Below are positions 7,597-16,002 of a stretch of 64,000 nucleotides of DNA, piece by piece (positions within the stretch are counted from its first letter, which is position 1; each line of letters begins with the position of its first letter). This DNA comes from Brevibacterium sp. 'Marine'. Lineage in GTDB: Bacteria > Actinomycetota > Actinomycetes > Actinomycetales > Brevibacteriaceae. The position numbers and the translations under genes were made by a program. The notes under the pieces were generated by a model that worked only from the letters and a program-made list of their open reading frames with translations, did no database searches and was not told the DNA's origin. Where the stretch lies: the NCBI RefSeq assembly GCF_012844365.1, contig NZ_CP051626.1, positions 1,674,001 to 1,738,000 of the forward strand, read 5' to 3'.

Positions 7597-8506
7597 GATC
7601 CGCGGCCCACGGAAGATCTGCGCCGCTGCGGCCGACGGTGATCCCGGCCAGCGCAGATGCACGATCCCCCAGGGCCATGAGCTCAGCCGCACCGAGGGAG
7701 GCCACCGGTGATGTCGAGGCATGCAGATCGTGGATGAGGGAGACCATGAACGTGTCTCCGGCTCCGATCGTATCCGTCACGTCGACCCGAGCCGAATCCA
7801 CCGTCACCCGCGCCGAGGCGGTCGCCAAGATCGCGCCGTCACCTCCGCGAGTCATCGCCACCACGCCCGGACCAAGATCGAGCAGACGATCGACCTGTTC
7901 TTCTTCAGAGAGATCGGGATAGAGCCAATCGGCATCGACATCGCTGAGTTTGAGGACGTCGACCCGACGCGCCAACTCCTCGAATCGTGGCAGCACATCC
8001 TCGTGGGAACCGACGATCGACGGCCGGATGTTCGGGTCGAAGGAGATGAGCGTCCCTGCTCTCTGCAGGCCTGCCGTCTGCGGATCTGACTGTTCCGGGA
8101 CAGCGTCGAGGAGTCGGTCGATCACGGCGGAGCCCGGCTCGAGGAAAGCTGCGATCGACGCGAAATGCAAGACCGAATGGGCGCTGCTTCCGAGCAGCGA
8201 CGAATCGGGATCCCACCGCAGCTGGAACTCGTACTCGGCCGAACCGTCATCGGCCAGGCGGGCCAGCGCTGTGGAGGTGCCGCCTCGAGGGGTGGCGAGC
8301 ACGTCAACCTGGGACTCCCGCAGGTGAGCGAGAAGGAATCCGCCGTGGAAGTCATCACCGACATCGGTGAGGAACTGGACCTCGTCGCCGAGGCGGCCCA
8401 AACCGAGAGCGACATTGGCCGGCGCTCCACCCGGTGCATAGCGGTCGGGAACACCGGGCGAACTGACGATGTCGATGAGGGCTTCACCGATGACGAGAAT
8501 GCTCAT
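7586..8506 (-). CDS. PfkB-family carbohydrate kinase
   Basis: A 306-aa ATP-dependent sugar or nucleoside kinase of the ribokinase fold. The N-terminus reads GEALIDIV and GGAPANVALGLGRLG (PfkB signature 1). The C-terminal DTIGAGDTFMV carries the catalytic Asp and anion-hole GAGD. It is closest in style to fructokinases. The ATG at 8506 is preceded by a TAGAAT hexamer about 7 bases away with no ribosome site, so the transcript may be leaderless. The neighbouring nucleoside hydrolase releases ribose, so a ribose or nucleoside role is possible, but the genes are on opposite strands. Confidence 0.85.
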   Translation of the reverse strand: MSILVIGEALIDIVSSPGVPDRYAPGGAPANVALGLGRLGDEVQFLTDVGDDFHGGFLLAHLRESQVDVLATPRGGTSTALARLADDGSAEYEFQLRWDPDSSLLGSSAHSVLHFASIAAFLEPGSAVIDRLLDAVPEQSDPQTAGLQRAGTLISFDPNIRPSIVGSHEDVLPRFEELARRVDVLKLSDVDADWLYPDLSEEEQVDRLLDLGPGVVAMTRGGDGAILATASARVTVDSARVDVTDTIGAGDTFMVSLIHDLHASTSPVASLGAAELMALGDRASALAGITVGRSGADLPWAADLTN

Positions 8507-8625
8507 GGACACGATTCTAAGCTGAAAATCTTTCCACGGCCGTGACCAGCATAAATAGGACAAAAATAGGTGAATGGTAGGAATCGACTTCATTTCATGT
8601 CAGTGCCGTCTGCAACTGTGTGGTC

Positions 8626-9084
8626 ATGGACAAGAACACCATTGACAACGACGTCAGAACGATCATCGATGAGGAAACCGCCCGCGTCTTCGCACCGCGC
8701 CCCGGCGAATGCCTGGCCTGCTATGTGTTCCGCCAGCTCGGGGAATTCGGCTGCAATGGCACACACCGGTTCGCAGAAGGCTTCCGCGACCGTACGGCTC
8801 CACGTGCCACGGCGCTGCTCGCGCGGCTGAGCAGCATGGGTGCCTGCTGCTGCGACTGTGAGATGTTCCTCAACGCCTTCACCTTCGCCGCCAAACCGTG
8901 GATCACCAGCATGCCGTTCGGCGAGCTCATCGGCACTCCCTTCGGCAGTGAGGAAGCCATCGACATGAGAGAGAGGTTCGGAATCGACGAACCTCCTTCG
9001 ACGAGGCTCTACCTCTGCTGTCGATTGGTGAGAAGGGGGTCCACGCAAGCCTGCGGAAATTGGGCTCGCGTCCGACGTTGGTGA
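8626..9084 (+). CDS. DUF2695 protein
   Basis: A 152-aa cysteine-rich cytosolic protein. It has CLACYVFRQLGEFGCNGTHRF followed by a run of cysteines (GACCCDCEMFLNAF) and the C-terminal LYLCCRLVRRGSTQACGNW characteristic of DUF2695. The paired cysteines suggest metal or zinc binding, but no function is established. The ATG at 8626 is used; a GTG two codons upstream is in frame. The 119 bases between it and the divergent PfkB gene contain a CACGGCCGTG palindrome at 8535-8544 and A/T-rich runs. Confidence 0.75.
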   Translation: MDKNTIDNDVRTIIDEETARVFAPRPGECLACYVFRQLGEFGCNGTHRFAEGFRDRTAPRATALLARLSSMGACCCDCEMFLNAFTFAAKPWITSMPFGELIGTPFGSEEAIDMRERFGIDEPPSTRLYLCCRLVRRGSTQACGNWARVRRW

Positions 9085-9110
9085 GCGCACGCGTCCGGCA
9101 GAATGAGACC

Positions 9111-10271
9111 ATGTCTTCCACTCTGCCGCTCTTCCTCGACTGCGACCCCGGAATCGACGATGCCATTGCGCTGGCCTACCTGTGCTGCCAAGACGACGTC
9201 GACGTCGTCGGCATTGCCGCATCCGGAGGCAACGTGGCCACCGCCCAGGTCGTCGAGAACACCCGCGGTTGGCTGACGCTGGCCGGGCGCAGCGACGTTC
9301 CCGTCCACGCCGGCCACAGTCTTCCACTGGCACGGCAGGCCCTGCAGGCGGAATCGCAGGCATCGGAGACGGCAACGGGCGAAGTCCTGGAATACGCCGA
9401 CCTCACCCATGGCGAGACCGGACGCGGATACGCGCGGGTGCCGGACCCGAGCGCCCCGGCGAGTTCGGTATCGGCTGCTCAAGCGTGGGTCGATGCTGCT
9501 CACGCCCATCCCGGCCAGCTCCTCGGCGTCGTCATCGGTCCGGCCACGAATCTCGCCTTGGCCCTCGAGATCGACCCGGATCTGCCGAGTCTGTTCAAGC
9601 GCCTCTTCATCATGGGCGGAGCATTCAATTACCGCGGCAACACCCACCCGACGACGGAATGGAACGTCACCTTCGATCCCGAGTCCACGGCCCGAGTGCT
9701 CGAGGCATTCGGCACAGCGCATGCGAACAGTCACCTCGGACACCTGCCGGTCATCGCCCCCATCGAAGCGACCGAAGCCGTTGAGATGACACCCGAGCGC
9801 CTCACCACGATCCTCGACGGAGCCTCTGCCAACGGTGCCGATGACCACTGGCAGTCGGTCCTCGAACAGCTTTCCGAAGCTCTGCGCTTCTACTTCGAGT
9901 TTCACGAATCCGACGGACTCGGTTATCTCGCCCACATCCACGACCCTTTCGTCCTCGCCTGCGCCCTGTCCTGGGCGCGACAGAACACCGTTGCGTCGCT
10001 CGGGACAGCGCCCAAAGATCCGAACACCAACGTCTCGGAGGCGGCGGCTCCGGTGCCCGTACGAGGATCTGCGGGGGAGCTGCCGTGGGCGTCGACGCTG
10101 TGGGCACCAGTCGATGTCGAACTCACGGGTACACTCACACGAGGCGAAACCGTCGCCGATTGGCTGGGGCGGTGGAGCCGCCCCGTGAATGCAGAGATCA
10201 TCCGCACCATCGACGCTCCTGCCTTCCTCGACCACCTCAGCTCCACCCTGATGAAAGGACCACCAGCATGA
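9111..10271 (+). CDS. Inosine/uridine-preferring nucleoside hydrolase
   Basis: Cleaves nucleosides to ribose and free base. The 386-aa protein has the calcium-site motif FLDCDPGIDDAIAL at the N-terminus, GGNV, the GPATNLALAL helix, and GGAF...TEWNVTFDPE, which contributes ribose contacts. It is about 70 residues longer than typical hydrolases (about 310 aa), mostly in the C-terminal half. It is the first gene of a tight operon: its stop overlaps the ECF S-component start (ATGA), so uptake and cleavage of nucleosides are probably linked. The ATG at 9111 follows a weak ribosome site. Confidence 0.9.
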   Translation: MSSTLPLFLDCDPGIDDAIALAYLCCQDDVDVVGIAASGGNVATAQVVENTRGWLTLAGRSDVPVHAGHSLPLARQALQAESQASETATGEVLEYADLTHGETGRGYARVPDPSAPASSVSAAQAWVDAAHAHPGQLLGVVIGPATNLALALEIDPDLPSLFKRLFIMGGAFNYRGNTHPTTEWNVTFDPESTARVLEAFGTAHANSHLGHLPVIAPIEATEAVEMTPERLTTILDGASANGADDHWQSVLEQLSEALRFYFEFHESDGLGYLAHIHDPFVLACALSWARQNTVASLGTAPKDPNTNVSEAAAPVPVRGSAGELPWASTLWAPVDVELTGTLTRGETVADWLGRWSRPVNAEIIRTIDAPAFLDHLSSTLMKGPPA

Positions 10272-11149
10272 CCGCACACTCCAGACAGTCTGGGCAGGGG
10301 CCGACCACCACGGTCGGTCCCGGACAAAACCGCAACCGCACCCTAGCTCTCGCCCTCACTCTGCTCGGCACCCTCATCGTCATCGGCACCTACGTCGCCG
10401 TGCTGCTGACCCAACCGGCCAACCTCGGTGTCGACCTCGGCCATACCACTCTGTGGGTCATGCTCGGCTATCTGGTCGGAGGCATTCTGCTCGCCGCCGG
10501 CACTCTCCCGCTGATTCCCCGCAGCGTTCTCGCCCTCATTCCGGTCGCCATCGCCCTCAACATCGTCATCGGGCAGGTCATTGGCAACTACACCCCCGTA
10601 CCCCTCTACCTCGACTCCATCGGAACGGTGCTCATCGGCGTCCTGGCAGGGCCCGCCGCAGGTGCCTTCACGGGAATCATCTCGAACCTCGTCTGGGGCG
10701 TGACCCTGAGCCCCAGCGTCATCGCCTTCAGCTCCGGGGCCGCCTTCATCGGAGCTGCCGCCGGCTGGGCAGCACGACTCGGGGTCTTCCGCACACCCTG
10801 GACGGCGGTCATCGTCGGCGCCGTCGCCGGGGTTCCCGCCGGTGCCATCGGAGCACCCGTAGCCGCCTACGTCTTCGGCGGCGGACTCGGAGCCGGAACC
10901 GGGGGAGTCGTGGCCATCCTCCAAGCCGCGGGCCTCGAGATGTTCAACGCCACCTTCGCTCAGAGCATGGTCTCCGACATCGTCGATAAGGCGCTCATCT
11001 TCGCCCTCGCCTATGTCGTCATCCGGTCGCTGCCCAAACGCATCATCGGTCGCTACCCCTTCGCCCTGCACAGCCGCCAGAAGTCTGCGTCGAATGAGAG
11101 CACAGCGTCTGCCGGAGCGACAGTCGAGTCGGCGCCTGCGGCGGAATGA
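10268..11149 (+). CDS. ECF transporter substrate-binding S component
   Basis: A 293-aa membrane protein with about six hydrophobic segments between residues 25 and 265. The central PVPLYLDSIGTVLIGVLAGPAAGAFTGIISN is the typical S-component pattern (Y-x-D-x-x-G-x-x-x-x-x-x-L-G-P-x-x-G). The C-terminal tail after about 265 is polar. It sits between a nucleoside hydrolase and EcfT with ATGA overlaps at both ends, making a dedicated group-I ECF transporter. The substrate is inferred to be a nucleoside or nucleobase from context only. Confidence 0.85.
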   Translation: MTAHSRQSGQGPTTTVGPGQNRNRTLALALTLLGTLIVIGTYVAVLLTQPANLGVDLGHTTLWVMLGYLVGGILLAAGTLPLIPRSVLALIPVAIALNIVIGQVIGNYTPVPLYLDSIGTVLIGVLAGPAAGAFTGIISNLVWGVTLSPSVIAFSSGAAFIGAAAGWAARLGVFRTPWTAVIVGAVAGVPAGAIGAPVAAYVFGGGLGAGTGGVVAILQAAGLEMFNATFAQSMVSDIVDKALIFALAYVVIRSLPKRIIGRYPFALHSRQKSASNESTASAGATVESAPAAE

Positions 11150-12000
11150 TCGCCGCCGGTCCCAAGTCCTCCAGTACCGGAAGCGCCGCCGCGCCTCCAG
11201 ATGACGGTCGCACTGACCTCGGTCGCCGGCTGCATCCGGCGACCGAGATCGTCATCCTCTTCAGCAGCCTCCTGCTCGTCTTCGGGGTGCCCTCACCCGT
11301 GGCGCCCATGGCCGTCATCGTCGCCACCGTGCTCACAGTCGTCGTCTCACCGGCGCTGCGTCTGCGGTCGTGGGCCCTCGGTGTCGCCGTGCTGTGCCTG
11401 CCGACGCTGTTCGTGCTCGTCATTGTGCAGGGATTCTTCTACCCGGGCGCCGAGGTGCATGTCCTCTGGGAGGCAGGACCGGCGCATCTCAGCGTCGAAG
11501 GACTGAGCATTGCAATCCAGATCTGGCTGCGTGTGGCCGCACTCATCGGCCTGTGTGCCCTCTTCGGCCTCGGCACCGATTCGGCTCGACTCTTCGATGG
11601 TCTGCGCATGCTCCGACTGCCCGACAGCATCGCCTATGTGTGCGCCTCCGCAATCGGACTCATCCCTCTCATCGGCGCCCGAACCCGCCACGTCATCGAA
11701 GCCCGCAAGGCCCGAGGCTGGGCGACGCAGCACTGGCGCGTGCGAATGCGGCTGTTGCCGGGCATCGTCACGGGCCTGTTCACCTCGGTGCTCATCGAGG
11801 TCGAACAGCGCCACGAGGTGCTCGAACAGAGCGGCCTCGGAGCGAACAGTCGCCGTGTCGAACTGCACGACTACCACACCGGTCGCGGACAGGGACTGCT
11901 GCGTCTCACCATCGCTGTCCTCGCGGTCGGTCTCGTCGCCGCCTCGGTGGCCGGTGTGCTGCCGCTGCCGGACTCCTCTCAACTGATCGGTGTCCGCTGA
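11146..12000 (+). CDS. ecfT: ECF transporter transmembrane T component
   Basis: The energy-coupling membrane subunit (284 aa). Hydrophobic helices are near residues 35-50, 52-70, 75-95 and 120-140, with a final helix near 255-275. The cytoplasmic coupling motif ARG is visible in EARKARGWATQHW (about residue 190). The second coupling motif, normally a similar A/S-R-G, appears as EQSGLG. The ATG at 11146 overlaps the S-component stop. The extended polar N-terminus (about 28 residues) is unusual. It couples to the double ATPase that follows with an 11-base overlap. Confidence 0.85.
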   Translation: MIAAGPKSSSTGSAAAPPDDGRTDLGRRLHPATEIVILFSSLLLVFGVPSPVAPMAVIVATVLTVVVSPALRLRSWALGVAVLCLPTLFVLVIVQGFFYPGAEVHVLWEAGPAHLSVEGLSIAIQIWLRVAALIGLCALFGLGTDSARLFDGLRMLRLPDSIAYVCASAIGLIPLIGARTRHVIEARKARGWATQHWRVRMRLLPGIVTGLFTSVLIEVEQRHEVLEQSGLGANSRRVELHDYHTGRGQGLLRLTIAVLAVGLVAASVAGVLPLPDSSQLIGVR

Positions 12001-13540
12001 GGTGACGGCGATGACAGGTTTCGGATTGACCTACGCCGGTGAAGAGACCCAGGCTCTGACCGATGTCACCCTGTCGCTGCCGGCAGGATCGATGACCGCG
12101 GTTCTCGGTCCCGTCGGATCGGGAACTTCGACCCTTGCTCGGGCGTTGGCCGGTCTGCTCGGAGCCAGAGGAACATCGACCGGGCACGTCGATGTCGCTG
12201 GGACTGTCGGCCTCCTCGGCGATGATCCGGAAGCCCAATTGAGCGGAATGACCAGCCACGTCGAGGATGAGGTCCAGTTGGCGTGCAGATTGCGCGGCAT
12301 TGCGGGAGCCGAGTCAGAGGAGCGGGCGCGGGCTGCGCTGGCACGGTTGGGGATCGACGACCTGTGGGCCCGCCGTCTCGATACGCTCTCCGGCGGTCAG
12401 CGCCAATTGGTGGCGTTGTCGAGGATCACCGCACTCGATCCCGATCTGCTCATTCTGGACCAGCCCTCGCAGTCACTCGACCCCGATATGCGTCGAGGTC
12501 TGGCGGCGGCCCTGCGGCAGACCTGTGATCGTGGGCGGTCGGTGCTCATCACCGGACACCAGATCGACGAGCTCGCTCTCTCCTGCCACGAGGTGCGTTT
12601 CCTCGACGCGGGCAGGCTGAGGCCAGCGCACGTCGCGCCCGGGGATTCCGGGGTCGACACTGAATCCGACACCGACGCCGACACCGATGCCGACGCTGGC
12701 GCCGACACCGACGCTGGCGCGGACACCGACGCTGACGCAGGTACAGGTGACGAACTGGGCCGTTCCGCACTGCGGCAGGGAGTCTGGGACACCCGTCCCG
12801 TTGACCCGCCCGGACCGGTCATTCCGACCGCACCCGTGAGAACGGAACCCGTGCTTAAGGTGAGGGACTTCGGCGTGGACCGCGCAGGCACAGTTGTGCT
12901 CAAGTGCGTCGACTTCGAACTTCACCCCGGTGAGCTGATCACCCTCACCGGCGCCAACGGAGCGGGGAAGTCGACTCTGCTGCGCGGGCTCATCGGACTC
13001 CTCGATCGGTCGGCTGACTGCGCGGGCACGGTCACGGCGAGCCGCCTCGGCGAAAGGACGAATCTGCTGGACCTGCCCGCCCACGTCCGCAGCGCTCATC
13101 TGGGATGGGTCGGACAGGATCCCGGCGTTCAGCTCTCGGCGGCGACCGTGCGATCCGAACTCATGCGTGCGGCTCCGCTGCCGCGCCACCGGCGGCGCGA
13201 TCGGCCGGAAATGATCGAACAGCGTCGCCGCGTCGTCGACACGGCGTTGGACGAGGCCGATCTGGCTGCCGTGTGTGAGGAGCATCCATTCGACCTCGAC
13301 ACACCCCGGCGCAAAGACCTCGTCATCGCCTCGGCCCTTGTCACAGGCGCAGAAGTCCTGCTTCTCGACGAACCCACGATCGGTCGCGACCGAGCGGGAA
13401 TGGACCGGTTGAGCGCGATCATCGATGGCTTCCTGGCCCGAGGCGGCGCCGTCCTCGCAACAACCCATGACCACCGGTGGGCCCAGGAATCCTCTCACCG
13501 TCGATTCCACCTCGCTGATGGACGAGGGAACCTGTCCTGA
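11990..13540 (+). CDS. Fused double ECF ATPase (EcfA-EcfA')
   Basis: A 516-aa tandem ATPase powering the ECF transporter. Domain 1 (residues 8-210) has an intact LSGGQ at 133-137 and switch His190. Its Walker A at 40-48 has Thr where the lysine belongs (T46), and Gln158 replaces the catalytic glutamate after D157. Domain 2 (288-510) has canonical Walker A GANGAGKST (K327), Walker B LLLDE (D460-E461) and His493, but its signature is degenerate (TPRRKD near 438-443). In a head-to-tail dimer only one composite site would be catalytic. The linker (222-252) is a D/T/A repeat. Starts at 11990 (GTG), 12002 or 12011 are possible. Confidence 0.9.
   Translation: MSAEVTAMTGFGLTYAGEETQALTDVTLSLPAGSMTAVLGPVGSGTSTLARALAGLLGARGTSTGHVDVAGTVGLLGDDPEAQLSGMTSHVEDEVQLACRLRGIAGAESEERARAALARLGIDDLWARRLDTLSGGQRQLVALSRITALDPDLLILDQPSQSLDPDMRRGLAAALRQTCDRGRSVLITGHQIDELALSCHEVRFLDAGRLRPAHVAPGDSGVDTESDTDADTDADAGADTDAGADTDADAGTGDELGRSALRQGVWDTRPVDPPGPVIPTAPVRTEPVLKVRDFGVDRAGTVVLKCVDFELHPGELITLTGANGAGKSTLLRGLIGLLDRSADCAGTVTASRLGERTNLLDLPAHVRSAHLGWVGQDPGVQLSAATVRSELMRAAPLPRHRRRDRPEMIEQRRRVVDTALDEADLAAVCEEHPFDLDTPRRKDLVIASALVTGAEVLLLDEPTIGRDRAGMDRLSAIIDGFLARGGAVLATTHDHRWAQESSHRRFHLADGRGNLS
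12655..12745 (+). repeat. Low-complexity D/T/A-coding repeat in the ATPase linker
   Basis: Imperfect repeats of the hexamer type GAC(G)CCGACA/GACGCT code for alternating D-T-D-A units at residues 222-252 of the double ATPase. This separates the two nucleotide-binding domains and is a slippage-prone, probably variable-length linker. Confidence 0.7.
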
Positions 13541-13626
13541 AGCGGCACGGCCCCTGCGACAACGGACCTCCGAACCGATTGTGTGGTGCAATGAGTCTGT
13601 GAGTTCTGTCGTCTGAAGGGAACGCA

Positions 13627-14124
13627 ATGCGCGGACCGATCATGCTGTTCGCCGCTTGGGCTCTCCACGACGCGGAGGAGGCATTGACGTTCCCCGCGAC
13701 GACCGACTACATCGCCGATCTCACTGGAATCGACGCTGTGCGGATGTCGACGAAGCAGAGCGTGGCCGCGATCGGAGTGGTCGGGGCCGGGCTCGCCGCT
13801 GCCGGCATCCGAGGGGTTCGGACAGGGGGAGCCTCACGCTTCTATCGGGCGTCGGTCGCAGGCCTCGAAGCTCACGTGTTCACCCACCTGCTCTCGGCAG
13901 TCGCAGCTCGACGATACACCGCGGGAGTGATCACGGCTCTGCCGATCATGTGGCCGGGCGCCGCTTATGCCCGACGGGAACTCGCCGTACTCGGCAGACC
14001 GCTGACCGCCGGCGACTGGGCCCGCGGTGCACCGACGATGGGCGCGGTGGCGGTGGCCGCCCACGTCCTCGTCAGGTTCGACTGGTCGTCCCTGTTCAGA
14101 AGTCGTATCCCGAGTCGGCGGTGA
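13627..14124 (+). CDS. HXXEE-domain membrane protein
   Basis: A 165-aa protein whose start, WALHDAEEALTF, gives the HxxEE motif, with a matching EAHVFTHLLSAVAARRYTAGV further on. It has hydrophobic segments at about 48-65 and 93-112 and a final helix near 140-155. The family is a predicted membrane enzyme of unknown activity; the His/Glu pattern suggests a metal or proton site. AAGGGA upstream supports the ATG at 13627. Its 3' end overlaps the convergent YrhK-like gene by 29 bases. Confidence 0.75.
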   Translation: MRGPIMLFAAWALHDAEEALTFPATTDYIADLTGIDAVRMSTKQSVAAIGVVGAGLAAAGIRGVRTGGASRFYRASVAGLEAHVFTHLLSAVAARRYTAGVITALPIMWPGAAYARRELAVLGRPLTAGDWARGAPTMGAVAVAAHVLVRFDWSSLFRSRIPSRR

Positions 14125-14386
14125 CGCCGCTGGATCCGCGGAACCTCTGCAGATGCAGGTGCCGGATGAGTCGGATGACCGGGCGGATGAGCATTTCGAT
14201 GCTGCCGATGACGAACAGCCAGGTGCCGGTGGTCATCAGAGCGTCGGAGAAGAACATGAAGCTGCCGATGAGGAACCACACGCCGATGAGCACATCATTG
14301 GCGATGCTGATGACCTGGTAGCGCTGGCGGATGACAAGCTCTTCGGGCCCGATATGCAGATGAATGTCGCCGTTGTTCTCAGCCAT
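14096..14386 (-). CDS. YrhK-domain membrane protein
   Basis: A 96-aa small membrane protein. Two hydrophobic segments lie near residues 30-50 and 53-68, and the end has the YrhK-type HLHLQRF after the second helix. An ordered HLHIGPEELVIRQRYQ segment precedes the first helix. Function is unknown. The gene runs opposite the HXXEE gene and shares 29 bases with it at the 3' ends. Confidence 0.7.
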   Translation of the reverse strand: MAENNGDIHLHIGPEELVIRQRYQVISIANDVLIGVWFLIGSFMFFSDALMTTGTWLFVIGSIEMLIRPVIRLIRHLHLQRFRGSSGVTADSGYDF

Positions 14387-14566
14387 GTGACTCTCCTCTT
14401 CCGTCGCCGGGACGCCGCCCTGCTCAGTTCCTCAGTTCCTCATTCCTGGGATCTCGGCGGAGCCCTGCTACTGTCCTTGCAGTGCGAGCCTACTGGCAGA
14501 CCGGCATGTCGTGCAGGTCCGGGGCTCGCCGAATCTCATGTCAGTGTCGAGTCCTAGATTGAGCGT

Positions 14567-15286
14567 ATGGACGTAAACCCGCACTCATTCGACGCCCTCT
14601 ACAGTGAGCCACGCGAGCGCAGCTCACTCCTGTCGTGGGACGAGCTGCTCTGTGTTGTCCGCCGGTCTCCCCAGCTCACAGCATTCGATGCGGCGATAGT
14701 CTCCCGATCCTGCCTGGAAGCGTCAGTCCCTCCCGCTGCGGGATCGACGGTCCCTCCCGCTGCGGAACCCTCAGTCCCTCCCGCTGCGGGATCGACGGCG
14801 TCCACCGAGTCGGCCGGCCCCGACACCGCGAACCGTGCCCCGACCTGGGACGGCCTCAACACGGTCATCGCCGCCATGCGCGGAAAGGATCTGCTGCCCG
14901 AGACGCTGCCGACGACCCGCAGCCCCACAGTGATGCTCGTGCACCTGATCGAGGAGTTGGCCCTCGTCTTCGCAGGTCACCGTGGCGATCGGCCGAAGTT
15001 CGGCGTCATCGGCAGTGAGCCCGGGATCGACAGGGCCCAGGTGCGTTTCGAAACCGAATGCATCACATGGTCCATCGCCGGTCGCCTCGGGCTGAGGGCA
15101 GCTGCGACCGGCTCACTCAAGCGCTACCTCAAGGACGGCGACCTCATGCCCTCGATCTCACGCGATCGAGTGCTGCACACCGTCGATGCGGTCGAAGGAC
15201 TCTTCGGCGGGGCGCCCACCTTCGGGGAGACGATCAGGCACGAGATCCCGAGTCTGTTCTCCCTCGACGAGCCGTTGGCTGTCTGA
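14567..15286 (+). CDS. Hypothetical protein with VPPAA repeats
   Basis: A 239-aa protein I do not recognise. Residues 54-77 form three 8-residue units (VPPAAGST, VPPAAEPS, VPPAAGST) encoded by a 24-bp tandem repeat, followed by a Ser/Thr/Ala-rich stretch. The rest is soluble and has a helical LVHLIEELALVFAGHRGDRPKFG and an FETECITWSIAGRLGL region, without a known motif. The N-terminus (LLSWDELLCVVRRSPQL) is not a signal peptide. It stands alone, with no ribosome site of note before the ATG at 14567. Confidence 0.55.
   Translation: MDVNPHSFDALYSEPRERSSLLSWDELLCVVRRSPQLTAFDAAIVSRSCLEASVPPAAGSTVPPAAEPSVPPAAGSTASTESAGPDTANRAPTWDGLNTVIAAMRGKDLLPETLPTTRSPTVMLVHLIEELALVFAGHRGDRPKFGVIGSEPGIDRAQVRFETECITWSIAGRLGLRAAATGSLKRYLKDGDLMPSISRDRVLHTVDAVEGLFGGAPTFGETIRHEIPSLFSLDEPLAV
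14726..14797 (+). repeat. Three 24-bp in-frame tandem repeats
   Basis: Units begin at 14726, 14750 and 14774, each starting GTCCCTCCCGCTGCGG and containing a GC-rich palindromic core. They encode the VPPAA octapeptide in the hypothetical protein at 14567-15286. The copy number is probably variable between strains. Confidence 0.85.
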
Positions 15287-15411
15287 TCCGGTGCTGGTCG
15301 TTCTGACGAACAGGGAGGATGATGGGACCTGTGCGGTCCGGAAACCGGTGACTGGTCGGTGATGACACCGCTGGTCGGCGCGCGACCCTTACTCAGAGAG
15401 GAGAGACTGAG

Positions 15412-15870
15412 ATGAGCAGAAGAGTCCAGGTCACTTTCGACTGCCATGACCCGGTGAAGACGGCGAGGTTCTGGGCATCGGCACTCGGCTACATCATTCC
15501 TGGCCCGCCGGGCGTCGAACTCGGCGACGACGATCCGTTCGACGCTTGGAAAGCCTTCATCGCCGAACTCGGGATCGAGCTCGGGCCGGAGAACATGCGC
15601 GCGGCCATCGAAGACCCCGAGGGCATCGGACCTCGCCTGTTCTTCCAGACCGTCCCCGAAGCCAAAACGGTGAAGAACCGCATCCATCTCGACGTCCGAT
15701 CGGCACCGGGCCTCGAAGGCGAGGAACGGATGGAGGCGCTGGAAGCCGAATGCGTGCGCCTGTCAGAGTTCGGAGGACATCGGCTCAGACGTGTCGATCC
15801 CGATCCGCCGATGGAGCAGGGCTTCATCATCATGGCCGACCCTGAGGGCAACGAGTTCTGCCTTGACTGA
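15412..15870 (+). CDS. VOC-family protein (glyoxalase-like)
   Basis: A 152-aa vicinal-oxygen-chelate protein, two modules long. Module 1 opens with QVTFDCHDPVKTARFWASALGY (His in strand 1), and the second ends with IIMADPEGNEFCLD, carrying the metal-site Glu. The Glyoxalase_6-like form is common in actinobacteria, and its substrate is unknown. GAGGAGA precedes the ATG at 15412. It is monocistronic. Confidence 0.8.
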   Translation: MSRRVQVTFDCHDPVKTARFWASALGYIIPGPPGVELGDDDPFDAWKAFIAELGIELGPENMRAAIEDPEGIGPRLFFQTVPEAKTVKNRIHLDVRSAPGLEGEERMEALEAECVRLSEFGGHRLRRVDPDPPMEQGFIIMADPEGNEFCLD

Positions 15871-16002
15871 GGATCCGAACTCATCGAACGCCGGCGCCTG
15901 GACGAGGCGTGCTCCGAGCTCGATGGAGAATCGGCGTTCGCGCAGATGAGACTTTTCTCAGAAGCTCTGTGGCCCGACGCGTTCGCTGCTAGCGTGAGCC
16001 CC

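Noticed and set aside
8535..8544. LacI-type operator CACGGCCGTG before the PfkB gene.
   Set aside because: The palindrome is short, of common GC composition and has no regulator gene beside it.
9009..10277. A 422-aa minus-strand frame.
   Set aside because: It is antisense to the nucleoside hydrolase, which has full family motifs.
14726..14797. CRISPR-like direct repeats.
   Set aside because: Only three units, in the reading frame of a protein, no spacers and no cas genes nearby.
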